Source of the DNA: Xiphydria camelus
Lineage: Eukaryota > Arthropoda > Insecta > Hymenoptera > Xiphydriidae
DNA: 64,000 bases
Direction: 5' to 3'
Assembly: GCA_963678675.1 (NCBI GenBank)
Contig: OY783193.1
Location: forward strand, 2,425,501-2,489,500
The stretch's first letter is position 1, and every line of letters begins with the position of its first letter. This document shows, one piece after another, positions 1 to 10,980 of this stretch. The notes under the pieces are model-generated. The model was not told the origin of the DNA, did no database searches, and worked only from the letters and a program-made list of their open reading frames with translations. The position numbers were made by a program, and so were the translations under genes.

Positions 1-852
1 GGGTTGACTAATTATTTAAATAATGAAGAAATGACATCGCATTATTGTCGAAATGACAAGCGTTGTCTCTATTAGATGAATAACAACTTGATGACACGTT
101 TTGTTGACTACAGTTTAAGTTGGAGTAGGTTGAGCCTGATGGTATTTCCTGCTGAGTAAGTCGCAGTCGATGAACGTGGAGGTAGAAAATTTGGGGACAT
201 CCCTTTATTCATTTCATCAGAAACTAATGAGGTAACACTGTAAAAAAAAGAAAGTTAGTATTTTGATAATACAGTAGTATAAAATTGTGCCACTTTGTTT
301 TCGATATTCAGGGCAAGTATTTTTAATTTTTACCTTTCTGAAACTGTAAAATCCTCGTTGTTTATCGCAGTAGATAGTAGGTGAAAAAACCTTTATTCCA
401 CAAAACTGGACACAAAGAAAATTGCTAAATAAAACTAAATGAAGATTCGATTGGAATTGAGAGTCGCGGCACGAAGACGGATAGCACGAGGCGTTGCGCG
501 TCGGTTCTCGGTGAGCTCTGAGAATTTCACCGCGCGTTTTCCTAGACAAAGTCAAAACGCGAACAAAAAGGTAGCCATCGGCGGGGGTAGCGTGGTGGGG
601 TACGTTTTCGCGTTCCGCTTTGTCTCATGGCGTGGCGTTGGAACAAGGGAAGACGCGGTGATGAGTCCCACGGCCAGCGGGTCGCAGGCAAAAAAAAAGT
701 CCTGCAAGGGTCGATTCGGTACTTTCTAAACTGCCAAAAATAAAGAAATAAAACAGCGACCCGAACCGACGACCCTTCAGCCGAGCGTAACTTTCGAATA
801 GTTAGCGCTTGTCGAAACAAGCTGTACTTTTACTTAGGTCACTAAGTTTTTC
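1..852. other. Unassigned sequence, no gene recognised
   Basis: A/T-rich for the first 430 bases, then CG-rich. The frames here (for example 217-555 minus, 439-729 plus) overlap each other on both strands and encode low-complexity peptides with no recognisable domain. The first 240 bases could be part of a retroelement end, but I see no terminal repeat to support that. Confidence 0.5.
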
Positions 853-947
853 AACACTCACTATGTACTCGCATAAGACTCTCATGATCAGCTGATTAAA
901 TATATTATTTTTGATCGGGAGTCTTATGCGAGTACATAGTGTGTGTT
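853..947. repeat. Short palindromic repeat, 29 bp arms
   Basis: The left arm (853-881) and right arm (919-947) are inverted copies with one mismatch; each contains TATGTACTCGCATAAGACTC or its complement. The 37-base spacer is A/T-rich. The form is that of a very short MITE or a stable hairpin. I see no clear target duplication, so its class is unknown. Confidence 0.75.
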
Positions 948-1102
948 AAAAGAATAAAATTTTCTTCAAATGCTCGCTTCGGCCTCGTAAACTGCAGCTT
1001 TTTGCGAATTCGCGAGATTCGAGTATTTTGCGAGCTGAAAAAAGTGTTATATATAGTATATAGAATTTCGACCCGGGTAGACTCTCTTTTCATTCGCGCA
1101 TG

Positions 1103-1441
1103 TACTTCTTTGAGGATAATGTGAGAATAATATAGTGTCTCGTCAAAATTCTTGAAATTAATCAGTACAAATAGACAACAAAAATTGTTTTATGACGAGA
1201 AATACATTTTTGAGGACAATCTGAAAGTAAAATATTTTCTCGTGAAAGTATTTGAAAATAATGATTACAAATAGACAACATAAAATTGCTTTTCAGTGAA
1301 GAAGTACATTTTTGAAGACAAACTGAAACCAATATAAATTCTCATTGAGATTTCTGAGGACCATTTGAAAGTAAACATCGCTTGCTTCTTGGAGAGAACA
1401 ATAGAAATGCCAATTTTGAGGACAACTTGAAAACAAAAATT
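1103..1441. repeat. Degenerate tandem repeat, ~100 bp unit
   Basis: Units begin near 1103, 1203 and 1305 with TACTTCTTTGAGGATAAT, TACATTTTTGAGGACAAT and TACATTTTTGAAGACAAA, a 100-102 base period. Each of the first two carries an ACAAATAGACAACA motif near its end. Shorter, more decayed units start near 1349 and 1412, both with TGAGGAC. The array is A/T-rich and diverged, so it is old. It overlaps the 1293-1811 minus frame, which argues against that frame being a gene. Confidence 0.75.
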
Positions 1442-2240
1442 CTGCCCCGGGCTCTCTTCTCCCCGTGAAATGCGTGAGATATATTATCCGTAGAATTATT
1501 AGCGGTGCAGCTGTAGCAATTTGCCGAGAAGAAAGCCGCAGAGATACCTGCGCGCGCACCACGGAGGCCGATCCCGGTGCAACTGCAGTGGCACGTCCGC
1601 GGCTGGCCACTTCGCGGTCGCCGTAGAAGTATCCGCGAGTAAAGCGCCGCAGAGAGTTCAACCGTGGATACGCTTCTCTCTTTCCATGGAAATGACGGGA
1701 GGTCGAGTCGAAATCGACGCGATCTGTCGGTGCTCGCTCTTCTCGGTCAGCCCGACTTACCTTCGGGGTCGGAGGAGTGAGCTCCGGTGACACCAGGACG
1801 TCGCGTCCCACGGGGAGGGTCGCCGAGTGAATGCCTTTAATTTATTGTTGAACGCACACCCGCGTCCGGAATGTCCGCGCGTCGGCTGATTAAGATGCCT
1901 CCATTAGCTTACAATCATCCCGTAATGACCGGTAATTTATATACACGGCACCGGCCGATAGTACATTTTATTTCCCGCTTCAACGCCCCGCCCCGACGCG
2001 GTGGCGCGGCGAAGTAGGTGGGTACAACAGCGCCACGGCGGATTCCGTTATTTATACCGAGCGATTAAAGCGCGTTTATAAATCCATTATGGAATTTCTC
2101 GGCGCGAGCGGGGATCGGACGCCCAGCGAGGCGAGGTTCTTTAGAAACGTTTTGCGCGTTTTCACTTGTAAAACATTGAAAAAATATCGAGAATAGGTAC
2201 ACTCTTTAAATTTTCGCAAAAATTTAATTCGATGTATTTT
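1442..2240. other. CG-rich unique sequence; possible minus-strand splice donor at 1760
   Basis: No domain is recognisable. On the minus strand a consensus donor (CCGAAG|GTAAGT) has its last exon base at 1761, preceded by about 24 open codons ending in PELTPPTPK. The frame has no ATG (it can only start at GTG, 1811) and no convincing acceptor, so I do not call an exon. The rest is CG-rich DNA with several ATTTAT/TTTATA stretches. Confidence 0.4.
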
Positions 2241-2420
2241 TTGTTTCGTGCTGATTACGAAAATAACAAATTTATCGAGGAAATCTTAAAGGAATACCGA
2301 GATATTGATGAATTTCAGAGGAAAAAAATGGCTCGTACATAAAATCATTTTTATCTCAGGTATATTCTTTTTGATATATCAATAAAATAACCGTAATTAT
2401 CGTAATCAGCGCGAAGAAAT
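2241..2420. repeat. Inverted-repeat element with GCGCTGATTACG tips
   Basis: The left tip (2241-2270) contains TTTCGTGCTGATTACGAAAA. The right tip (2388-2420), on the complement, contains TTCGCGCTGATTACG followed by ATAATT. A third copy of the same word lies at 42380-42398, with similar sequence after it (GGTATACCGAGTATTTT against GGAATACCGAGATATTG). This indicates a dispersed repeat family of unknown class. Confidence 0.6.
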
Positions 2421-5289
2421 ACATAAGACGGGATAATCGAGCGATCGATTCCAAAAAGATCTCCATTTTTCCTCAATTTTAACGGGTACAATTTTGTCGA
2501 ATCAGTTTCATTTTCATCGGCATATAATCATTTCATAAAACTACATGTTTTGCGCACTCGCCACACACTGTAATTCAAACAGAGACGATATTTTCCAAAT
2601 CTCTCAGAGAGCAAAAGCTCGAGAGCGGCAGCACCGAGTACCAGCCCCCGCTGCAGGTTTCGAATATGAGCAGTCGGGCGAGGCGCTTCGGCCGTGGACC
2701 GGCTGTTGTGGCGGGGCACGCCGCATGCGCGCATCGCGCGTGATTTATGCAAAACGGCTTATCTAATTGGTGACGCGGTCGGGTATAAAAATCACGGCCG
2801 GACACGCCGTATATATCGCGGAGCGCCTAATTACGGGAGATTAGCCCGGACCAGCGTTATCTCCCGCGCGATTAAGAGTTATAAATACCCGGACACCTAT
2901 CGGCGTGCCGGAATCACGTCGTAAACTGACCGCGTAGCGCTCTCGCGCTCACTGTCCCGGCTTAGCCCCCCACGAAAATCCCTCGAAGCGTCGATGAAGA
3001 TGCATCCCGCACGGAGAGTCACACTGGTCCGCGCGCGGGTCGTGGACCAAACGTTCCGCGGACGGGACTCTTCTTTCCACTCTCGTCTGGCTATTCGAGG
3101 AATTCGAGAAGACGCGCGGACACCGAAGCTCTCTCGCGCGCGTGTATTCACTCTCGTATACCGACGACACGAGAGTACACGGGTACCCCGACGATATGAG
3201 TATACGATTTCATTAAGAAAACACTCCCCCGATCGCGCCTTCGTATCGTTTTTAATTAGAGATACACGCCTTTCCTCTCTTTTTCTCTTTCTCTGTACTT
3301 TCGTTTCGACGATGACCGATAAGAGAGGGACCCCATCGCTGCTCCACGTGGATCGGTGGGTGGTCCGCATTCTGGGGGGGAAGTTGATTGGTCGTGCGTT
3401 GAGTTTATATATCGGAAAGAATTATTCTCTCCGGATGAAATAATATGCTCGGAGGGAGGCGCACAGTTTAAAGTCGCGTTGGACGAGATAAACACGAAGG
3501 GAACGACGAGCGGGATGGATGCTCGCGTGTTCAAAGAGGTAAATGACGAAGATGCGGAAGAGCACCTGCACCCTGGATTCAATCTGAGCGATGAGCAGGA
3601 GGAGGAGGAGGAAAGGAATTCCGACTGTAGGAGTTCCTTCTTCTTTTCCTCGGAGATTATTTTTATCGCCGAAGTAGGTGACGATTAGTCAAAGTTCTCA
3701 CGCGCCCTTGAGCATCTCTCGTATCACCCACCCTGAAAAATACTTGGTACAGGTACTTGGTGCTACATTTGGGTGTCAATACTTTTTTTAAGTGCATTTT
3801 TTTTTAGAGAAGCAAAACACGGCGTGCAACCTTCATTGGAGCTTTACTAGACAAGATTTTCAGTGGATTATCGCCCCTCTATAGTTCTTGGTGTATTTTT
3901 TTACATTTTCTATTTATTTTGGGTATTTTTATCATCGAAGACGGCGATAACGCGGAGAGGGGGGAGGAAAAAGAAGCGGAAGAACGCAAGGTTTCCCCTT
4001 CGGGAGCGTACAAGTTCCCCGCGGGACGCCTGTTGCGACGCGGAGTCTTCCCCGAAGGAAGAAAAGGTCCGTCCGGGAGGCTAAATAAAAGGCTCACGCT
4101 TACGCCAGTGGGTTGTGTCGATCCATGTTGCCCGACCGGATTCCTGACTGCCAAGGTCACTCCACCACACGGCACTAAGTAGACGTCTACACGGCCTCCC
4201 TTTTCTCGACTCTCTTATAAGGGGACGCGCACGCACGCGCGTATACGTCCGCACGCACACACGCGCGCGCTCTCGCCATGTCTCACGTCCAGCCTGTCTA
4301 CACTCCGCGCGTTTAACAGGAACACAATGTGTCCCGGGGATTGTCGTCCCTCCTCGATCTCGTCGTTCCGAGCTGTATAAACGTTTCGGGATCGCGTCCA
4401 GGGGAACTCGCTCGGATATCGTCGCGCGTCTACTCTGTATTTCGTCGGGACTTCTTTTCAGATCTCGTCCGCTGTAGCGTCTCCAGAGACGCGACCGGCT
4501 ATCTCTTCACGAGACTCGGCTAGACGTTCCTCTTCGTTATACGGGGATTCGTAAATCGACGGCATACGATTATTTTCCATCGGGCGAGACGCCGTTTGTT
4601 TTCCGAGATTATCCGAGCGGCGCGAATCGGAGTAGGAAGTAATTCGGTCTTGACATAAATAAAATGTTCATATTTTTAAATTTAATTTCGATGAAAGTCG
4701 ATCGAAAATGATCCGCGGGAAATGATTCCAGCGCGAATCGCCTTATCTCATCGGCGCGGGTAAATCATTTCGGTCCAGCCGCGCGCGCTTTTCGGGCTTC
4801 GTTCTCGGCGGGGCGCATGAATATTTATTCCGCGGTCGCGACGAGACGCGCGATGGTATATGCGGTAAAGGGGAAAATTTATAACGCAACCCCCTCCTCA
4901 CCCTGCGTTTTCCCGCGGCGCTGCATGCGAGGTTCAGATACGACGAGCGGATATGACGCTCTTTACGAGCCAATCACTGCAAATAGCCCGCTCTCCTCCG
5001 GCGAGTCTGGAGGAAGGAACACGCGGGCGACAGACGCGACAGTCGATCGCGACTCGGATGCACCTACTCGACCCAATTGCATCGTTGTGTACGTGGGAAC
5101 TGCGACGTAGTCGAGTCGCGGGATCCGAATCGAATCGTTCGTTGGGGATGTTTCGGTTCCACGAAAACAGGGCAATTTCGGTTTGAGTTACAAATTGAAG
5201 AGAGTATAGGATTCGATAAGGGGTTTAAAGTAAAAGATACATTTTTTCGATGTAGAATCGAGATATAAAATGAATTACGGATTAAAGTA
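2421..5289. other. CG-rich unique sequence, no gene recognised
   Basis: Long CG-rich frames occur on both strands (2897-3370 minus, 2994-3443 plus, 3356-3688 plus) but shadow one another and show no known domain. A GGA-rich run near 3599-3612 encodes a Glu stretch. CA/CG dinucleotide tracts occur at 4230-4275. The 4640-4700 and 5190-5289 stretches are A/T-rich. Confidence 0.45.
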
Positions 5290-5543
5290 CACTGAGAGGA
5301 AAGGTCTAGTTAAATACGAATCTGTGATGGAACAATGTATTTCAGATAAATAGGATTTATTCACATCGAACAAAAGTCTGTTTGAATTAGATAAATGTTT
5401 TGCGTGTCTTTTTAATCAAGTACAAACCTAGTAGAACATTAATCTAATTCAAATAGATTTTTATTCGATTTGAATGAATTCCTATTCATCTCTGATAAAT
5501 TTTTCTATCGGGTTTGTATTCAACTAGACTTTTTTCCTGGATG
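5290..5543. mobile_element. Palindromic MITE, CACTGAG tip, TA flanks
   Basis: The element starts CACTGAGAGGAAAGGTCTAG and ends with the inverse of a related tip (CTAGACTTTTTTCCTGGATG), with TA on both sides (5288-5289, 5544-5545). The interior is also nearly palindromic, with arms near 5342-5398 and 5437-5496 sharing words such as TTTGAATTAGAT. No coding sequence. The form is a non-autonomous fold-back element. Confidence 0.85.
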
Positions 5544-5545
5544 TA

Positions 5546-5744
5546 GATACAGAGGCGAATCGGATCGTATATAGATCCGTATTTCTCAAATTGTGATGAA
5601 AATGAGCGTTTCGATCGTTCGTATTGCTTCATTCCTCTCCAACGAAGTAATACGGATCTTCGAAATACTCATTTTCACCAGGATTAAAAATATATAGATC
5701 TATGAGATCCAATTCACCGATCTGTTATCCGATTCGTCTCGGTC
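5546..5744. mobile_element. Second inverted-repeat element abutting the first
   Basis: The tips GAGGCGAATCGGAT (about 5551) and ATCCGATTCGTCTC (about 5728-5741) are inverted, with TA before 5546 and at 5745-5746. A central hairpin has arms near 5596-5631 and 5643-5680 (GAAAATGAGCGTTTCGA and its near complement). It shares the TA at 5544-5545 with the preceding element, so the two are directly adjacent. Confidence 0.65.
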
Positions 5745-6568
5745 TACCCTAATTCCAATAAAATTACATAGCTGTTTACGTCAATGAGTTCTTCGTGGAT
5801 CCTCCTCATCAAAAATCGCGTCAAGCGCGAATATCAGTCCCCGCGATATCGTTCTCTTCAAGGTGCACCGCTTCGAACCAATTACAACGAGTCCGAGCGA
5901 TACGAAATTGACCTCCGTCGCGTATATTTTCACCGACCGTCTCTCATTAAGAACTAACGAGCTTTCCGAGTCAGTCATCCGTTTCGAGCGACAAACACGT
6001 ATAGGCAACGTCAGCTATACAGCGACTCCAATAAAATCTCGCGTTTCCTCGGTTTAACTACCGCGCGCGAGGTTCGCCCCGCGCCCCACCCTCGCCGATT
6101 GACAATGAACCTCCGCTCGAGAGGGCGCCTATTTTCGTAGCACGCGTTCGTAACGAAACGGGAGGATCGGGAACCGGAAGCGGAAGCCGTCTAACCGGAT
6201 CTGCATAGGTTATCTCTCGACAAGGGTCCTTTTCCCGCTTCGTCGCGAGTAACGAAGTCAATTCGATCCATTAAGAAGTGCTCGGCCCGCGGCGCGGAGG
6301 TGCGTTATACATTATTCATCGCTATAATTGGATATTCTACATTCTTAAACGAATAAATACCCGCGGGTTTTCCCCGCTAATTCGATTTAACGGAAAGGTG
6401 GGTGTCCCCCGTATCCAACGCTGTAATCCGGAGCAGCGAACGGTCGTCGGCTTGAACGAAGATATCTGGAATAACCGGAGGATTTGAAAACTTGCCGTTC
6501 GCGACGAAGGGGGGCAGCTGCAGCGGTGCCTCAGGCCGGAGGGGCGAGTCCCTCGACGTCGTTCGTAT
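5745..6568. other. No gene recognised
   Basis: CG-rich mixed sequence with short chance frames on both strands (5781-6008 minus, 5863-6057 plus, 6337-6600 minus). No domain, repeat or splice signal that I could support. Confidence 0.45.
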
Positions 6569-6945
6569 AGACGGGAGAAACTAATTTTGGTTCGAAACAA
6601 TAATTTGTCAATGTAACATTATTTAAGTTACCGTAACAGATATTTCAGTTAAAATGTTGCGATAACAGGTTGATTAGTTTTTTTCCGTGCAACATCGAAA
6701 ATCAGTTATTACAGCAGTATTTTTTGTTACGGTAACAAAAAACAGTTTATTGTTGGGATGAGAATATTTGACAGGTTTCCTCGGTTGCGACGAAAATCAT
6801 TGCCTTTCTTTCTTTTTCTTCTGTATCCTACAAATCGACATGAAATTGCCATGATAACAAATCGATCTGTTGCCACTATTTCAACTCGAATATTTGTTAA
6901 CGGTAATTGAAATAATGTTATACTGACAAATTATTTTTTTCCGTA
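6569..6945. mobile_element. Large palindromic MITE, ~70 bp arms
   Basis: The left arm from 6593 reads CGAAACAATAATTTGTCAAT; the right arm ending about 6943 is its near complement, and similarity continues inward for about 70 bases through GTTACCGTAACAG-type words. The outer ends read TATAGACGGGAGAAA and TTTTTCCGTATA, so the true end is probably near 6569 with about 19 extra bases on the left. No coding sequence. Confidence 0.75.
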
Positions 6946-6951
6946 TACGTA

Positions 6952-7182
6952 CCCCGAGAAAAATAATTTGCTGATCCCAAGTAACCGTCGACATGAATAG
7001 TGCCAAGAATATATTTATTTAAAACAAATATGTATGTTCACTAAATCGAACGAATCTGCACTTGATTTGAATAACATATAGGTACACTTGATTCAACGAC
7101 AATATGTCAGATTTAAATAAATATGTTTTTAGCATTATTCATGTCCACGATTACTCGGATCGGCAAATTATTTTTCCCAGTG
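6952..7182. mobile_element. Palindromic MITE with AAAAATAATTTGC tips
   Basis: The left end CCCCGAGAAAAATAATTTGC is matched by the complement of the right end (CACTGGGAAAAATAATTTGC), with TA flanks at 6950-6951 and 7183-7184. Inner arms share GACATGAATA and TATTTATTTAAA words. Its tips resemble those of the preceding element. The 7104-7370 plus frame starts inside this MITE and is not a gene. Confidence 0.85.
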
Positions 7183-7892
7183 TAGATCGACAAATCACAT
7201 CTACAGTGAAACCGTTTTACAGCGATTTCGTTGTATACTTTAACGCACCGAGGGAATTTTTATCGATCTTAATCATAACCCCCCTTTATACGCGTAAAGT
7301 TACAGAGAAAAGCAACGCTATGTACATCGACGTTCGAAGCATCGTTTTCACGAGGCGTGCAAACTTCTAACGCAGTAGCGTTTCGAGGGAGAACGGCGCG
7401 CGATAATTTTTAACGACGAAAGTTTCAAGAGAAAGAGAGAGAGAGAAACACAAGCAACTGCAGCGAAGTCGAAATCGATATCGCGAGCGTGGTCGAAATT
7501 GTTGCCTGGTACGAAGGAGGAATAGTATTTCGTGCAGAATGCACCGTTCGCTCGTAACCACCCCTTATAATAAATCGTGGATTCTAGGGACGAGGCGCGG
7601 GGTGAGTCGAGAGGGGGTGAATTGAAAGGTGGCAGGGCACGAGGGGGAGAGAGCGAGAGTGGCACGATCTGGGCTCTCTGTGTACGTACATATTATATTA
7701 TATACGTCGGTAAGAATACATACAATCGTAATACGGTTATATTATGCATTTGTAATTAAATGAAGGAGGCCCCCGGGGGCGCACGAGAGGACGTAACTGC
7801 GTTTGAAATCGTATAATTGCTTATTCGATATTAATTTATCCTTCATTTTCTACCGGCAGCGCCATCTCGGCTCCTCCGAGTGCATAATACAG
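7183..7892. other. No gene recognised
   Basis: Mixed sequence with a short GA run (7434-7446) and CG-rich chance frames. Nothing else supportable. Confidence 0.45.
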
Positions 7893-8147
7893 AATTGAGG
7901 GGGTTAGAATAAAAGGGGTACAAAGTGACTCTTCTTATATATGGACTTAAGTGCAGATTTAGGTACCTTATGGTGCCAATTTATTTAGTATAAAAAGATT
8001 TCCTGCTTTGAGCTCCACCTATCATATGGGATCACATGCATAGATCCTGAATTTTTTAAATTCAAATAACCTAAATCTGCACTTAAGTCCGTATATAAGA
8101 AAAGTCACTTGTGTGTGCGTACCCCTTTTATTCTAACCCCCTCAATT
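7893..8147. mobile_element. Inverted-repeat element with AATTGAGGGGG tips
   Basis: The first 29 bases (starting AATTGAGGGGGTTAGAATAA) are a perfect inverse of the last 29. After a ~9 base length difference the arms continue for about 40 more bases around CTTAAGTGCAGATTTAGGT. The ~110 base loop is A/T-rich and non-coding. I could not find a clear target duplication, so its superfamily is open. Confidence 0.85.
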
Positions 8148-9478
<1,331 letters not shown>

Positions 9479-9784
9479 AGGCTCGTGTCCACTTGCAATA
9501 AATTGCGCAAATTTGGCTGTCAGACAGCACTTGCAACATGTGTAAACAGCGCTGCAAGTTGACTTGCTGCAAACTTGTGCTCTCAGCGGAAGTGCTTGCC
9601 ACTTGCCCGAACTTGCAAGTGGACACTTGCTACTTGCTAAAGCAAAATTGCGCTCTATGCTTTCGGGCCCAATTGAAAGTGCTGTCGCAAGTAAACTTGC
9701 GGGAATTTTGATTAAAGTGTATACGCAAATCCAAGTTGCTCTAACAAACACTGTTGCAAGTCACTTCCATGTGGACACGAGCCT
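9479..9784. mobile_element. Harbinger-like MITE: TAA flanks, many ACTTGC motifs
   Basis: Ends AGGCTCGTGTCCAC and GTGGACACGAGCCT are perfect inverses, flanked by TAA at 9476-9478 and 9785-9787, which fits PIF/Harbinger (3-base TWA duplications). The interior holds many copies of ACTTGC/TTGCAAG in both orientations, most in the left half (for example near 9490, 9528, 9555, 9600, 9612, 9628). Clustered subterminal motifs of this kind often bind transposase. No coding sequence. Confidence 0.75.
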
Positions 9785-10229
9785 TAACGCCGCAGGTTAA
9801 GACGCGCGGTATACCGTTCGGGGAAACGAAGTATGTAATGTCGCGAGTATGCGGTCATCGTGACTAACTGGTTCTTCGTAGCTATATTGCATGTCTGCAC
9901 GAGTCGTTGCAGCGAGAAAGATAAGAATACACGCGTCAGAAATTCTGGAAATTCATTACTCGATGCAATTCTATCAGGTCACAATGCGTCGAGGATTTCT
10001 ATCTTCGATATTCACGGAAAGACTCATATCGGTAAATTTTACTGCATTATATCTACAATAAAAGAGGTTCGCATAAGGCTTTTCAGATGTTCCTACTGTA
10101 CTGGCGAACAAATTCTCTTTGGAAACTAGTACTTACATTATAATGTAAACTATCACGAATTAATTTGTTTTTTTTTTTAAATACCTGTACCACACAATAA
10201 AAACATCCGGAAACTTTCACGTGTACCTC
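9785..10229. other. No gene recognised
   Basis: Mixed to A/T-rich sequence with chance frames (9860-10129 plus). Nothing supportable. Confidence 0.45.
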
Positions 10230-10980
10230 TTTTATCATAAATATCCCTTCGTTGCTCATGTGGGGTGTAGGCGACACCCCAGCCTCCTTTTTTTGCATGC
10301 CACGCCTAGAGTTTTTTTTCGAGAACATTTCATTAAAGAATTTGGCACCAAAAGCGCAAGAACAAAACCGATTTGTTTATCCGACAGAACGCTGCAAAGT
10401 GTTAAAAAGTGATTTTTAACAATCTGTAATTAACTTAATATTTAATATTTTTCTATAAAACTTGTTCCAATTTGTTAATTTGTCCTTCGTTAACAAAACG
10501 AGAGTATGATAACTATCCTCAGTCTATTATTTGGACTATTTTTTAATAAAAATCGGCAGGGAGATCTGAGCGTCTAAAAACCGAGACCTCATGTACCGAG
10601 ACTTCGAGTTTTATTTTCAATTAGAAAATTGCGAAAATTAGTTTTTTAAAATGTTGAGATCATTAGGCAATATCTCAAGCTTTAAAATAAAAAAAAAGTA
10701 TTAAAAAATTTCAATTTTTCACTAAGAAAACGTTAATTTTTAACTGGGGTGTGGGGTACACCCTACACTCAAAAAAATTTGGCCACAACTAGAAAATTAT
10801 AGTAATTGCAGTGATAATTTTCTTCGCAGTAGCAAGAATTCTTGCTACGCTAGCAATATTTTTCTATGTGTGTCTGAGGCAGCCAGAAATATAGCTGGAT
10901 TAGCTAAATACTTTTTTCAGTGCAGGTGAGCTCTTATGTTTCAATTACCCACGTGAGTAACGAAGGGATATGGTATAATT
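10230..10980. mobile_element. Older ~750 bp inverted-repeat element interrupted by a MITE
   Basis: The left arm (about 10232-10272) contains ATATCCCTTCGTTGCTCATG then TGGGG. The right arm (10944-10979) is the near inverse, containing CACGTGAGTAACGAAGGGAT. A related TGGGGTGT word recurs at 10744. The interior is A/T-rich without a coding frame. The 157 bp element at 10766-10922 sits inside and must have inserted later. Confidence 0.65.
10766..10922 (-). mobile_element. 157 bp MITE, copy 1 (inverse of 62928-63084)
   Basis: Starts CACTCAAAAAAATTTGGCC and ends with the inverse of CACTGAAAAAAGTATTTAGC; flanks are TA and CA. Its complement matches 62928-63084 at all but about five positions over the same 157 bases, so the two are copies of one family and transposed recently. 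An AGCAAGAATTCTTGCT palindrome lies at its centre. It is nested in a larger element. Confidence 0.92.

Noticed and set aside
1293..1811. 172-codon minus-strand frame
   Set aside because: Starts only at GTG, runs through a degenerate tandem repeat and has no domain.
3356..3688. 110-codon acidic frame
   Set aside because: Glu run is from a GGA repeat; no domain and opposite strand is equally open.
7104..7370. 88-codon plus-strand frame
   Set aside because: Begins inside the palindromic MITE 6952-7182.
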